Below, one piece after another: positions 14,052 to 23,620 of a stretch of DNA of 64,000 nucleotides; position 1 is the first letter of the stretch, and every line of letters starts with the position of its first letter. The position numbers and the translations under genes were made by a program. Location: positions 558,001-622,000 of the forward strand of contig NZ_JAPIVG010000003.1 in assembly GCF_026240095.1 (NCBI RefSeq), read 5' to 3'. Below the pieces are notes generated by a model, which was not told the origin of the DNA, made no database searches, and saw only the letters and a list, made by a program, of their open reading frames with translations. The DNA is from Pedobacter sandarakinus. Lineage in GTDB: Bacteria; Bacteroidota; Bacteroidia; Sphingobacteriales; Sphingobacteriaceae.

Positions 14052-15608
14052 CTATATTGCTTCAGCTAGGAATGTATCTGTAAATTCATCTTTCAATGCC
14101 ACTGTGGATTTAGATAAGGTGTTTACAATTTGATTATGGTTCTCTCTCAGTTGGTACATCATCATACCATACATAATGGCTAAGACCATATGCTTTCTTT
14201 TGTTTTTATAGGTCCAACTTATCAAATCACGAAAATATTTACTGTCTGTATCGAACAGGGTTAACTTTATAATCGCATGGATAATATAGTATGATTGCCT
14301 CAAGGTAAATTTGTCTTTTACTTTGGCCCCGCCATTTTTTGGAAATTCATAGTCGTTTATAAACTTCTTTATTCTTTGAAACGAATGTTCGGGAGGGTAA
14401 ACATTAGAAATCACTTCTAAAAAACCCTTCTTTAATTTTTCTGCTCCCATCTTTGGGATAATGTTTGTTTCACCTTCAGAAAAGGTAAAATGGCTCGAAA
14501 GCCTGTTTTCCCGTTTCATTCTATCAAACAATGCTGTTCCTGGAGGTGCTTTTAATACATTGACAATTGGCACAGGGATAGCGGTTTCCTGTATAAAATC
14601 AATCATGTTTTTAAAGACCCCTTCTTTATCTGTATCAAAACCTACGATAAATCCTCCTAACACCACAAAGCCAGATTGATGGAGCTTACGGATATTGGTT
14701 ACCAGGTCTCGTTTTAGGTTCTGGTTTTTTAGCGAAGCCTTTAAGCTGTCTGCCTCCGGGGTTTCAATCCCGATAAATATATTTCTGAATTTCGCCTGGA
14801 GCATCAAATCCATCATTTCATCGTCGTCTGCTAAGTTGACGGTTAGTTGGGTCATGAAATATAATCCAGGTTTGGTCTTTTCATGCCAGTCGATCAAAGC
14901 CGGGAGCAACTCAGACTTTAATACTTTTCTATTTCCAATGAGGTTATCATCGGCAAACAATACCGTTTGGGTTTCGCCTGCTTTACGAATTAGCTCCAGT
15001 TCAGTAAGAATTTGTTCTACAGACTTGGTACGTGGTTTACGCCCGTATAAGGTAGTTACATCACAAAAGTCGCACAGGTAGGGGCAGCCGCGTGAAAATT
15101 GAATTATCGCATACATGTAGTCCTTCATGTTGATAAGATTCATTTGCGGCAATGGGGTGGTACTTACATCGGCAAATTCGGACGTACTATATATTGGCTT
15201 GGCCTGACCAAATTTCAGGTCGGCAAGAAATAGGGGAAGTGTAATTTCGGCTTCATTTAACACGAAATGGGCAATGCCATCAAACCGCTCATGTTCATGT
15301 GTAAACAGCGGTCCTCCGGCTACGATCGTGGCATTTTTTCTTTTGCACTGCGCTATAATTTTCCTTACCGACTCTTCCTGTACATTCATGGCTGAAAGAA
15401 ATATCATATCAGCCCATTCGATATCACTATCAATTAATGGTTTAACATTCAGATCTACGAGTTTTCGTTCCCAATCTTGTGGCAGCATAGCGGCTACCGT
15501 TAATAAACCAAGGGGAGGGAATGCCGCTTTTTTGCCGGTTAACGAAGCAAGGTGCTTCAAAGCATAAAACGAATCATACATTTCGGGATATACCAAAAGG
15601 ATTTTCAT
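14052..15608 (-). CDS. B12-binding-domain radical SAM protein
   Basis: A 518-residue protein. The N-terminus (about 1-140) is a cobalamin-binding-like Rossmann domain (KILLVYPEMYDSF..., AAFPPLGLLTVAAMLP). The radical SAM core follows with the cluster motif CPYLCDFC (C-x3-C-x2-C). The C-terminal region (about 390-518) is of the DUF4070 type commonly joined to these proteins. The classical DxHxxG cobalamin motif is absent, as in many relatives. The reaction cannot be predicted; some relatives act in hopanoid or lipid modification. Monocistronic, with its own terminator. Confidence 0.85.
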   Translation of the reverse strand: MKILLVYPEMYDSFYALKHLASLTGKKAAFPPLGLLTVAAMLPQDWERKLVDLNVKPLIDSDIEWADMIFLSAMNVQEESVRKIIAQCKRKNATIVAGGPLFTHEHERFDGIAHFVLNEAEITLPLFLADLKFGQAKPIYSTSEFADVSTTPLPQMNLINMKDYMYAIIQFSRGCPYLCDFCDVTTLYGRKPRTKSVEQILTELELIRKAGETQTVLFADDNLIGNRKVLKSELLPALIDWHEKTKPGLYFMTQLTVNLADDDEMMDLMLQAKFRNIFIGIETPEADSLKASLKNQNLKRDLVTNIRKLHQSGFVVLGGFIVGFDTDKEGVFKNMIDFIQETAIPVPIVNVLKAPPGTALFDRMKRENRLSSHFTFSEGETNIIPKMGAEKLKKGFLEVISNVYPPEHSFQRIKKFINDYEFPKNGGAKVKDKFTLRQSYYIIHAIIKLTLFDTDSKYFRDLISWTYKNKRKHMVLAIMYGMMMYQLRENHNQIVNTLSKSTVALKDEFTDTFLAEAI

Positions 15609-15943
15609 ATTTGAGCGATTTAAATTCTTTTTCTGATGGGGATAATCAGTTCAGCTAATACATGTCGTTTCGAAGTTATTATTTTGGCATGATATATCAT
15701 AGCGGTAGCCAAAATTTAAAGGAGACAAAAATCAATTTAAAAAGCTGGATAACAGCTAAGATAAGGCGAAGAGTTCGGCGGATTAGGCGATGCTTGAGTA
15801 ACTCGATACTTGTCAAATTGGTTATGCACTTCACGATTGGTTTGAGCTTTAAACCAGATACCTTCGGCAACTTAAAAGCACTAATTAGACGTTAGTAAAC
15901 ACAGGCCACCAAACCACCTGCAAGTTTTCGTTGTTATAAACTT
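15609..15943. other. Intergenic, 335 bases
   Basis: Divergent promoter region of the radical SAM and AlkB-like genes. A 77-codon frame at 15662-15895 has unlikely composition and is not called. No clear promoter consensus was found. Confidence 0.4.
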
Positions 15944-16579
15944 ATGGAAACAGCAGTACCCGGATTATTCATTTATCCTGATTTTATTTCGCCGGAGCGG
16001 GAAACACAGTTGCTTTCTGAAATCGATAGGCAGGTTTGGATGGTTGACTATGCCAGGCGCCTTCAGTATTACGGTTTTCGTAATGAACTGGAAGAACCTT
16101 ACCAGCTTATCGGCATACCCCTCCAAATTCCGAAACAAATTTTAGCACTTTCAACAGAAATTGTGGAGGGCCAATTATTAGCTATTCAGCCTGATCAGGT
16201 GATCATCAATGAATACCTTCCCGGGGAAGGCATCCGTCCGCACAAGGATCGGAATTATTACGAGAATCAAATTTGCGGTGTAAATTTAGGAAGCGGCTGT
16301 ATCATGCGCTTCATCAGAGGTAAGAAACTGGAAATTATCGACATTGAAATCCCTAGACGTTCGCTTTATGTTATGCAGGATGATGCCCGAAAAAAATGGG
16401 ATCATGGCATTCCACCAAGAAAGAAAGATGTGATTTCAGGCGAGATTCATCATCGCGACCGCCGGGTATCCATTACTTACCGAAAAGTAAAGCCAGATAA
16501 GGTTCATCAAATGAATCCCGATGGGCGGGTGGCAAGCATCCTCAGGGAAAAATTCCAGCTCAACCTAACAGAAGGATAA
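15944..16579 (+). CDS. AlkB-like 2-oxoglutarate/Fe(II) dioxygenase
   Basis: A 211-residue AlkB-family protein, predicted to oxidise alkyl groups on nucleic acids (or occasionally protein). Iron ligands: H100 and D102 (RPHKDR) and H154 (WDHGIPP). The 2-oxoglutarate-binding Arg lies in RDRRVSITYRKV (about 171-182). The NEYLPGEGIRPHKD context resembles the eukaryote-like ALKBH subgroup more than E. coli AlkB. It is followed 48 bases later by a small gene on the same strand. Confidence 0.85.
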   Translation: METAVPGLFIYPDFISPERETQLLSEIDRQVWMVDYARRLQYYGFRNELEEPYQLIGIPLQIPKQILALSTEIVEGQLLAIQPDQVIINEYLPGEGIRPHKDRNYYENQICGVNLGSGCIMRFIRGKKLEIIDIEIPRRSLYVMQDDARKKWDHGIPPRKKDVISGEIHHRDRRVSITYRKVKPDKVHQMNPDGRVASILREKFQLNLTEG

Positions 16580-16627
16580 TCGAAAGTCTCGACAAGAATT
16601 AAATATTTTAACATAAATTAAATAGCC

Positions 16628-16882
16628 ATGCAAGAGCTAGCTTACATCCACACTACAGCCGAAAACACAAAAGAAACCTATACCATTGTTGAATATGCTA
16701 ATCCGCAACAATTTGATTTCATGAAGAATGGCGACCTGGATCATTGGGCGGAAAAAAGAAATGATTCGTGGATTCAAATCGACAATAACAATGTTGATCA
16801 AGATACGATTGCAGCATTGGGCGCTTTTATGGATCAGCACCATCAGGACCAAACCCCGGAATCTGATGCAGACCGTGATTGA
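16628..16882 (+). CDS. Small acidic hypothetical protein, 84 aa
   Basis: An acidic 84-residue protein (MQELAYIHTTAENTKETY...), ending in a polar Asp/Gln-rich tail. No domain is recognised. It lies 48 bases downstream of the AlkB-like gene on the same strand, possibly in one transcript. Codon use resembles neighbours. The antisense frame over the same span is a shadow. Confidence 0.55.
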   Translation: MQELAYIHTTAENTKETYTIVEYANPQQFDFMKNGDLDHWAEKRNDSWIQIDNNNVDQDTIAALGAFMDQHHQDQTPESDADRD

Positions 16883-17026
16883 ACCAAAGTATCAATGGTG
16901 AATTAACCTGATTGGGGCTAAAGTCTCCGGTTGAGGGTGTTGGCATGTGTCTGAAAGATTTGATTTAAATCGACTATTGAAATAGGAATACAAAAGAGAA
17001 AAAAAGGATTATTCCCCTTCTGCATT

Positions 17027-17515
17027 ATGAAAGCTACCGCCAAGCCATCTTACCTTGACTTCGACAGTAAGGCCTACGCCTGGAAACCCGGAGTAGATTA
17101 CCGGAAGCATCCTGAATTTTACCGTGTTGGTAAAGGTGAACAGGGAGTGCTCATTTGTCAGCCATATAAAGCTGAGATTGGTCCCTACTGGCGATTTAAA
17201 ACACCAGCTATTGCAGCAAAAAGTGCGGAAAAGATCTATCAATTATTTTTGATGTACCTGCAAAACGGCGAGTTTGTAGGCGCCGACCTCGCCCGTAAAT
17301 ACCTGCAAATGGGTTATACCCGTTCACGGCGATATGCTAATTATAAAGGCGGGAAAAAATTCGACAAAGCACAAGATTATGCATTGCTGGAGCGGGGAAC
17401 GGGAGAGGAGGAAAAGGCAAAATCAGCAGAAATTTTTTATGGTTACTGGAAAAAGGCGGAAGGCATTACTGCGTATGCCCAACAGAAGAAGGAATGGAAA
17501 AGCCATTTCGGTTAA
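17027..17515 (+). CDS. DUF4385 family protein
   Basis: A 162-residue protein with DUF4385 features: FDSKAYAWKPGVDYRKHPEFYRVGKGEQGV near the N-terminus, YWRFKTPAIA, and the GYTRSRRYANYKGGKKF basic stretch. Function unknown. No signal peptide. It converges on the molybdenum hydroxylase operon, with a hairpin between. Confidence 0.8.
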   Translation: MKATAKPSYLDFDSKAYAWKPGVDYRKHPEFYRVGKGEQGVLICQPYKAEIGPYWRFKTPAIAAKSAEKIYQLFLMYLQNGEFVGADLARKYLQMGYTRSRRYANYKGGKKFDKAQDYALLERGTGEEEKAKSAEIFYGYWKKAEGITAYAQQKKEWKSHFG

Positions 17516-17627
17516 TTTCTGATCTGAAATTTATTTCGGCTAGTAAGGAAAATATTTCCCAAGCCAGGAATTTACTATCAACCTATGAGTAGGTGCACAG
17601 CAGTTCTGCCCAAAGGTTAATGCTTGA

Positions 17628-17666
17628 GGCGACATCCGTTCCGATTTTTGAAAGGAAGATGTCGCC
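17628..17666. terminator. Hairpin between convergent genes
   Basis: GGCGACATC pairs perfectly with GATGTCGCC, with further pairing (TTCC/GGAA) inside. It is followed by ACTATTTTGT in the plus direction. It probably ends the DUF4385 and/or molybdenum hydroxylase transcripts. Confidence 0.6.
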
Positions 17667-17711
17667 ACTATTTTGTACTTTATTCACCATGAATTTTCAA
17701 GGTAAATTTGT

Positions 17712-19955
17712 TTATATCAGCTCATCAAAATGGATGGGTAGTTTATAGATCCGTTTGCCAGTGGCATGAAAGATTGCATTTGAAATTGCTGCGGGCATAC
17801 CCACGAGACCAATCTCGCCTACACCTTTGGTACCAAGTTCATTGATGAGTGTATCTTTTTCATCGGCAAAGATTACATCAAGTTCTCCGATATCTGCATG
17901 TGCTGGTATGTGGTATTCTCCGAGGTTTGCATTCATGTATTTGCCAAGCGCCGTATCCATCAGTGTTTCCTCGTGAAGTGCCTTGCTGATTCCCCAAACC
18001 ATCGATCCCAGAATTTGGCTTTTTGCGGTTTTTGGATTAATGATCTTCCCTGCTGCAACTGCCGTTACCGCCCTCGTAACCTTTACGGTGCCAAGGTCAC
18101 GATCTACCTCAACTTCTACGAAAGATGCACTGTGGGTTGCCAGGCTGTACTTTCTAAGTTTCAGCATGTGTGGTTTCCCCATCTGCGTGGTTTGGATGGC
18201 AACACCCTTATTAAATGCAATGATGTCTTTTAGCGATACCATTTTGCTCGGGTCTTCTTTAAGGATGAGTTTGCCTTGCATAAAAAGCACATCTTGTTCC
18301 TCGGCTTTTTTAAACGGAGAACCTTCCATCTGACCCGCTTTTTTAAGAAGTTTTTTACGAAGCGCTTTTGCGGCAACTACGATGGCTACACCAGTTGATG
18401 AAGTGATGGCCGAGCCTCCCTGGAACATTGAAAATGGCTTTTTGCTATCGCCGTATCGAAAGTCCACATCATCTATGGATAAACCAAGTTCGTCTGCTGC
18501 AATCTGCGTCATCACCGTCAGGGTTCCTGTGCCGATATCTGTTGTGGCATTTTCTACCACCATTTTTCCTGTTGCGTCGATCAATACCTTCGCCCTTGCT
18601 GGAAACTGGAAAGCATCCCATATGCCGGTGGCCATGCCATAACCAATAAGTTTATTGCCGCGTTTCATGCTTCTCGGTTCCGGGGAGCGCTCGTACCAGC
18701 CGAATTTCTCAGCCGCCTGTAGGTAGCATTCCCTTAATGCCTTGCTGGTATATGGTTTTTTGGTAGAGGGATCGAAATCCGAATAATTGATCAGTCGCAG
18801 TTCCAATGGATCAATCTTAAGTTTGTAGGCGAGTTCGTCCATAGTACATTCGATGGCATGCAGGGCAGTGCTGCCGCCCGGTGCCCGCATATCCATTGGG
18901 GTAGGCACATCTAAGGGTACAACTTCATGTTCGAAAAGCGTATTTGGTGCCGGATAAAGTTTGTGGCTCCAGTTGGATGTTGGCTCTGTATAGTCTTCAA
19001 AGCTAGAAGTTTCGGCAAAAGTGCTATGCCCCATGGCAGTCAATTTTCCATTAATGTCGGTAGCAAAACGGAGTTGTTGTACTGCAGTTGGGCGGTGGCT
19101 GAATGAAAACATCTGCTTTCTATCGAGTACCACACGTACATTTCTTTTTAGGTGTAGCGCTGCCATTGCACATAGAAAAAGCTGGTATTGCGGTCTCAGT
19201 CCTGACCCGAATCCGCCACCAACAAATGGTGCCAGTACCCGCACATCTTTATAATGCAAACCGAAAACATTGGCAACGAACAATTGATTGTTTATGGTGC
19301 CCTGCGTTTTATCGTAAATGGTTAGCTTTCCATCTCCTTCAAATAGGGTAGTGGTTGCAAACAGTTCAATAGGGTTGTGGTGCTCCGTACCATGGTGGTA
19401 GGTTGCGCTAACCTTAACTGCCGCATTTTCAAAGGCAGTTTCAAAATCTCCTGTTGGTGGCGGCGGCGGTGGTTTTAGTGCCGTTGCAAATCCCTTTTGT
19501 GGTTCCCTCGAGCTATCCAGGTGATCTTCCAGACTTGCTTTATGTGCTTCCTCTGTGTATGTGATAACAATTTGTGTGGCGGCGTATCTGGCGGTTTCAA
19601 AATCTGAGGCAACAACCAAGGCAATAGGTTGACCATTGAACAGGATCTGCTCATTGTGCAATGGCTTGAAAACGGTTCCCGGTGGCGCATCCATATCAGT
19701 ATATTGGAGATCGAACGATGCCAGTTTAGGGCGGTTGAGGTGAGAAAGCACTTCAACCACTCCCGGTATAGCCATGGCCTTGGTAATATCAATGTCGGCA
19801 ATTTTACCTTTGGTTATTGCACTGCCCACGATATAACCATGGAGGAGGTCGGGCGCCTGATGTTCTGCTGCATATTTTGCCGCCCCGGTAACTTTCGCTC
19901 TTCCTTCCAAACGGCTTAGAGGTTTTCCTACGGTTTTATTGGTATCCATTTTCAA
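17712..19955 (-). CDS. Xanthine dehydrogenase-family molybdopterin subunit (PaoC-like)
   Basis: The 747-residue large subunit of a three-subunit molybdenum hydroxylase. It binds Mo-MCD cofactor and oxidises an aldehyde or N-heterocycle. The N-terminal aldehyde oxidase a/b-hammerhead begins KPLSRLEGRAKVTGAAKYAAE. Cofactor motifs GGGFGSGL and DMRAPGGS are present, and the catalytic Glu is about residue 714 in KGVGEIG. The length and three-gene order (2Fe-2S, FAD, Mo) match PaoABC (YagTSR). It begins 18 bases after the FAD subunit gene. The substrate cannot be predicted. Confidence 0.9.
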   Translation of the reverse strand: MKMDTNKTVGKPLSRLEGRAKVTGAAKYAAEHQAPDLLHGYIVGSAITKGKIADIDITKAMAIPGVVEVLSHLNRPKLASFDLQYTDMDAPPGTVFKPLHNEQILFNGQPIALVVASDFETARYAATQIVITYTEEAHKASLEDHLDSSREPQKGFATALKPPPPPPTGDFETAFENAAVKVSATYHHGTEHHNPIELFATTTLFEGDGKLTIYDKTQGTINNQLFVANVFGLHYKDVRVLAPFVGGGFGSGLRPQYQLFLCAMAALHLKRNVRVVLDRKQMFSFSHRPTAVQQLRFATDINGKLTAMGHSTFAETSSFEDYTEPTSNWSHKLYPAPNTLFEHEVVPLDVPTPMDMRAPGGSTALHAIECTMDELAYKLKIDPLELRLINYSDFDPSTKKPYTSKALRECYLQAAEKFGWYERSPEPRSMKRGNKLIGYGMATGIWDAFQFPARAKVLIDATGKMVVENATTDIGTGTLTVMTQIAADELGLSIDDVDFRYGDSKKPFSMFQGGSAITSSTGVAIVVAAKALRKKLLKKAGQMEGSPFKKAEEQDVLFMQGKLILKEDPSKMVSLKDIIAFNKGVAIQTTQMGKPHMLKLRKYSLATHSASFVEVEVDRDLGTVKVTRAVTAVAAGKIINPKTAKSQILGSMVWGISKALHEETLMDTALGKYMNANLGEYHIPAHADIGELDVIFADEKDTLINELGTKGVGEIGLVGMPAAISNAIFHATGKRIYKLPIHFDELI

Positions 19956-19973
19956 AGTGTTTAGTTGGTTTCG

Positions 19974-20993
19974 TTAAGCTGATGGTTGTGCGCCCGGAAG
20001 TTGTGATTCTGGATGAAGTGCCATCATTCCGTTTCTAATTATTGCATTTTTGGCTAGCTTAATTTTGAAGTTATTATCACCAAATCCCTTAGCGCCTTCC
20101 AGGATGATATCTGCCGCTGCTGCGAAATTTTCTTCAGTCGCCGGCTTTCCTTTGAGAAATTCCTCGGCTTCTGCCGAACGCCATGGCTTGTGTGCCACGC
20201 CACCAAGTGCGATTCTTGCTTCTGTGATGGTATCTCCCTCCAGCGCTAGCGCAGTAGCAACCGAAACCAATGCAAAAGCATAGGAATGGCGATCGCGAAG
20301 TTTGAGGTAAGAATAATTTTTGGAAAAACCTTGCTCTGGCAAATCAATTGACGTGATGAGCTCGTCTGGTTTCAAATGGTTGTCCAGATCGGGACGGTCG
20401 CCAGGTAAACGGTGGAAATCGGCAAAAGATATGGTGCGATTGCCCGCTATACCAGTAATATTTACCGAAGCATCCAGGGCGGCCAGCGCCACGCACATAT
20501 CTGAAGGGAATACCGCAATACATTCATCGCTGGTGCCCAGTATGGCATGCATTCTGTTGTGTCCTTCCTTGGCAGGGCATCCAGAACCTGGTTTCCGCTT
20601 GTTGCAAGGCACCTCATGATCATAGAAGTAATAACATCTTGTGCGTTGCAAAAGGTTGCCGCCATTACTGGCCATGTTTCTGATTTGTGCAGAAGCTCCC
20701 GCAAGGATGGCTTTAGAAAGTAAGGGATAGTTGTTTTCTACGCTGGGGTGGTACGCTGTATCTGCATTTTTTACTGCAGCTCCTAACCTGATTCCGCCAT
20801 CTTCACGCTGGCTGATGGCTGAAATTTCCGAAAGGTGATTGATGTCTACGAGCATGGAGGGATGAACAAGGTTGTATTTCCATAGATCGATGAGGTTTGT
20901 ACCACCTGCGATGAATTTGGCCTGGTCATTATCACCTACCAGTTTCAATGTGTCTGCTATGGCTGAAGGTTGCTGATAGTCGAAATTATTCAT
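19974..20993 (-). CDS. FAD-binding subunit with extra 4Fe-4S site (PaoB-like)
   Basis: A 339-residue medium subunit. FAD motifs AGGTNLIDLWK (about 31-41) and ASNGGNLLQRTRC are visible. After the second comes a Cys-rich insert (RCYYF...PCNKRKPGSGC), the PaoB-type insert that holds an additional 4Fe-4S cluster. This distinguishes it from ordinary XDH-type FAD subunits. Its start overlaps the 2Fe-2S gene by 8 bases. Confidence 0.9.
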   Translation of the reverse strand: MNNFDYQQPSAIADTLKLVGDNDQAKFIAGGTNLIDLWKYNLVHPSMLVDINHLSEISAISQREDGGIRLGAAVKNADTAYHPSVENNYPLLSKAILAGASAQIRNMASNGGNLLQRTRCYYFYDHEVPCNKRKPGSGCPAKEGHNRMHAILGTSDECIAVFPSDMCVALAALDASVNITGIAGNRTISFADFHRLPGDRPDLDNHLKPDELITSIDLPEQGFSKNYSYLKLRDRHSYAFALVSVATALALEGDTITEARIALGGVAHKPWRSAEAEEFLKGKPATEENFAAAADIILEGAKGFGDNNFKIKLAKNAIIRNGMMALHPESQLPGAQPSA

Positions 20994-21498
20994 AGCTCCC
21001 TCCGTTTTTTACCTGCATCACTGCATCAATAATCCCAACGTTGGCGCCACAGCGGCATAGGTTGCCACTCATTAGCTCTTTTACTTCTTCCCGTGTATTT
21101 GCCTTTCCTTCCTTCAACAATCCGATTGCACTGCAGATCTGGCCAGGTGTACAGTAACCACATTGAAAAGCATCATGGTCGATAAAAGCTTGTTGAAGTG
21201 GATGGAGTTCATCACCGTTGGCAATGCCTTCGATGGTTGTAATGTCGGATCCATCTTTCATTACGGCAAGTGAAAGGCAACTCAGTACCCGTTTTCCATC
21301 ACAGATTACGGTGCAAGCACCACACTGGCCATGATCACAACCTTTCTTTGTTCCCGTTAAATCAAGATGATCTCGCAGGCAATCTAGAAGGCTCACCCAG
21401 GGTCGGATGACGATATTACGGTCTTCTCCATTGATCCTGAAGGTTACTGACCGGCTATCCAACGGTCCGTTAGGGGATTTTTGAGGTTCTGTTTGCAT
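20986..21498 (-). CDS. 2Fe-2S subunit of molybdenum hydroxylase (PaoA-like)
   Basis: A 170-residue small subunit with both 2Fe-2S clusters: the plant-type site GCDHGQCGACTVICDG...LSC and the helical-domain site CGYCTPGQ...CRCG. E. coli PaoA carries a Tat signal that exports the complex. Here the N-terminus (MQTEPQKSPNGPLDSRS) has no twin-arginine and no hydrophobic stretch, so the complex is predicted cytoplasmic unless the true start lies upstream. First gene of the operon. Confidence 0.9.
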   Translation of the reverse strand: MQTEPQKSPNGPLDSRSVTFRINGEDRNIVIRPWVSLLDCLRDHLDLTGTKKGCDHGQCGACTVICDGKRVLSCLSLAVMKDGSDITTIEGIANGDELHPLQQAFIDHDAFQCGYCTPGQICSAIGLLKEGKANTREEVKELMSGNLCRCGANVGIIDAVMQVKNGGSYE

Positions 21499-21683
21499 AG
21501 TATAGTCTGTTAACTGGACTATTCTGCTAACAAAAAATTATAGTATTGGTTTTAATTTGCCGACAAAGAATGGGAGATTATCTTAAAAAAGCCTACTCAA
21601 ATGATCCACTTGCTTTTGGCTTAAGCACCTGGTGCGCTGTATCTTCAGGCAGGTTTATGTCAGGCTTGTTATATCGTGAAAAA

Positions 21684-22313
21684 TTAATCACCATAAAGAA
21701 ACAGAATGATGGAAATTACAGTTGCGGAATTAATCGGCATATAATTTCCAATGTTTGATCTTAGGTGTTTAAGGGCTGCGGTAATCTGATTTTCGACACT
21801 TCTTTTGGAAATACTCAACTTCGAAGCGATCTCGCCATTCGTTAAGTGTTCCCTGCGACTCAACAAAAATATTTCCCGGCATCTCTTCGGTAACTGCAAC
21901 ATGTAACGATCGATTTTGGCTTTCAGCTCTGCAACATGGAAACGTTCTTCGGCCTCGTTGGCCTGGTGAGATTGACTGAATTCGAGGGTTTCATCGGTAT
22001 AGAGCAGACTTGAATTTTCAGTTTTGGCTTTCAATTCCTTGTAGACCTGGTACCTGGCAGATGCGGTGAAATAACTTTTAAAATCTTTTATATCCAAGTT
22101 CTCTTTTCTGATCCAGATATTCAGAAATATATCCTGCACCAGATTTTCGCAAGTCGCCTCATCTTTAATGTATCGTCTTGCCGTAGCCATCAATATGGGA
22201 AGATAGCGATCGAAAACGAGCTTGAATGCATGTTCATTGCCGTTTTTGATTGCCCTCCAAAGTGATTCATCGCTGGTATCAGGGTTGATTAATTTCATTT
22301 TTCCAAATCTCAC
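21684..22313 (-). CDS. ECF RNA polymerase sigma factor (FecI-like)
   Basis: A 209-residue sigma-70 family ECF protein. Region 2 is around TCENLVQDIFLNIWIRKENL (about 54-73). Region 4 has LPKRCREIFLLSR and the HTH NGEIASKLSISKRSVENQI (about 152-172). A short hydrophobic C-terminal tail is seen, as in many Bacteroidota members. An alternative start at Met6 (22298) gives 204 residues. It runs divergently from fecR-susC-susD, its probable regulon; the 134 bases between hold both promoters. Partner: the FecR anti-sigma factor at 22448. Confidence 0.9.
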   Translation of the reverse strand: MRFGKMKLINPDTSDESLWRAIKNGNEHAFKLVFDRYLPILMATARRYIKDEATCENLVQDIFLNIWIRKENLDIKDFKSYFTASARYQVYKELKAKTENSSLLYTDETLEFSQSHQANEAEERFHVAELKAKIDRYMLQLPKRCREIFLLSRREHLTNGEIASKLSISKRSVENQITAALKHLRSNIGNYMPINSATVISIILFLYGD

Positions 22314-22447
22314 ATACTGAAGTAAAGGCTTTGTTAACTCATTGTGAATTTATTAATAAACAGGTAAATCTCAACATAAAAAAAATTTTTTTAAAAAAGT
22401 AAGTGTGTGCGCCCGGTTTTTTTGCTCTATCATATAAACAAACCAAC

Positions 22448-23569
22448 ATGACCAAAACTGAATATCTCAAGCTTTATGAAAAGTATCTAAACGGAGATTG
22501 CACTCCTGAAGAGATAGCGGCATTACAAAATTATACCGATGATTTTCATCTGGAAGCGCCACAAGATATTGCGCCAGAAAAAGCCGAATTGATGTTTGCA
22601 AGGTTGAAGGTTGCCATTGCAGACAAGGCGCACGCGAATACAAGAAAACGAAACATTTTTTGGAAGGTATCAGTTGCAGCAACAGTTATGCTTGCATTTT
22701 TTGCAGGCCTAGTTTATGTCATTCAACATCAGCAGCCGGAGCTTGTCTCCACGCAGACGGAAAAAATAGCACCCATATTACCGGGAACTAACAAAGCTGT
22801 GTTAACACTTGGCGACGGAAGTAAAATTGTATTGAGTAATGCCGAAAACGGACAAATTGCTTTTGAAAATGGAACCCAGGTTAGAAAAGATAGTGATGGC
22901 GTGCTATCCTATCAGGTTGAGGAGAACGTGAACGATGAGCTGGTTTATAACACCGTTTCTATTCCACGCGGGGGGCAGTATTGCCTGCAATTGCCCGATG
23001 GATCGAAAGTATGGCTGAACGCAGAAACCAGTCTTAAATTCCCTAATCGATTTGCTGGCAACAAACGAGAAGTTGAACTTGATGGTGAGGGCTATTTTGA
23101 AATCGCCAAGAATAAAGAAAAACCCTTTTTCGTGAAAGCCAATGGCGTGAGCGTAAAAGTATTGGGTACGCATTTTAATGTGATGGCTTATAAAGATGAA
23201 CCCATCGTTCGGACTACACTCGTTGAGGGAAGGGTGATGCTTTCGGCTGCCGGGCAATCTGTTTATCTCAGTCCAGGCCAGCAAGGCCAGTTGGGAAAGA
23301 ACGGTTTAACCGTGTCTGAGGCAGATGTTTCAGGAGACCTGGGTTGGAAGAATGGATATTTTGTTTTCAATGAGGAAAGTCTTGCCACCATTATGCATAA
23401 AATTTCACGCTGGTATAACGTAGATGTAAATCTGCAAACCAACAGTAAACTTACTTACACCGGATCGGTATCTAAGTTCAAAAATATTGAAGAAGTACTG
23501 AAGGTGTTGACTTTAACCGGAACAGTAAAATTTAAGATTGAAGGAAGGAGGGTAATCGTAAACAACTAA
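22448..23569 (+). CDS. FecR-family anti-sigma factor
   Basis: 373 residues from ATG 22448 (MTKTEYLKLYEKYL), the start that gives the usual cytoplasmic anti-sigma segment; an upstream start at 22403 adds 15 unlikely residues. Domains: cytoplasmic N-terminus (1-78), one transmembrane helix (about 82-102, VAATVMLAFFAGLVYVIQH), periplasmic FecR domain (SIPRGGQYCLQLPDGSKVWLN; VKVLGTHFNVMAY), and a C-terminal DUF4974 domain (about 300-373). It receives a signal from the N-terminal domain of the SusC-like receptor and controls the sigma factor. Confidence 0.92.
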   Translation: MTKTEYLKLYEKYLNGDCTPEEIAALQNYTDDFHLEAPQDIAPEKAELMFARLKVAIADKAHANTRKRNIFWKVSVAATVMLAFFAGLVYVIQHQQPELVSTQTEKIAPILPGTNKAVLTLGDGSKIVLSNAENGQIAFENGTQVRKDSDGVLSYQVEENVNDELVYNTVSIPRGGQYCLQLPDGSKVWLNAETSLKFPNRFAGNKREVELDGEGYFEIAKNKEKPFFVKANGVSVKVLGTHFNVMAYKDEPIVRTTLVEGRVMLSAAGQSVYLSPGQQGQLGKNGLTVSEADVSGDLGWKNGYFVFNEESLATIMHKISRWYNVDVNLQTNSKLTYTGSVSKFKNIEEVLKVLTLTGTVKFKIEGRRVIVNN

Positions 23570-23620
23570 CCAATCTTTTTTTTCGACCTAAGGGATTAAC
23601 CACCCGTAAACAAACAAAAA

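Noticed and set aside
15662..15895. 77-codon plus-strand frame
   Set aside because: Arg-rich and irregular, no recognisable start context, and it lies in the divergent promoter region of two genes; more likely chance.
21546..21758. 70-codon frame between the 2Fe-2S and sigma genes
   Set aside because: It overlaps the 3' end of the sigma factor gene on the other strand and has no family features.
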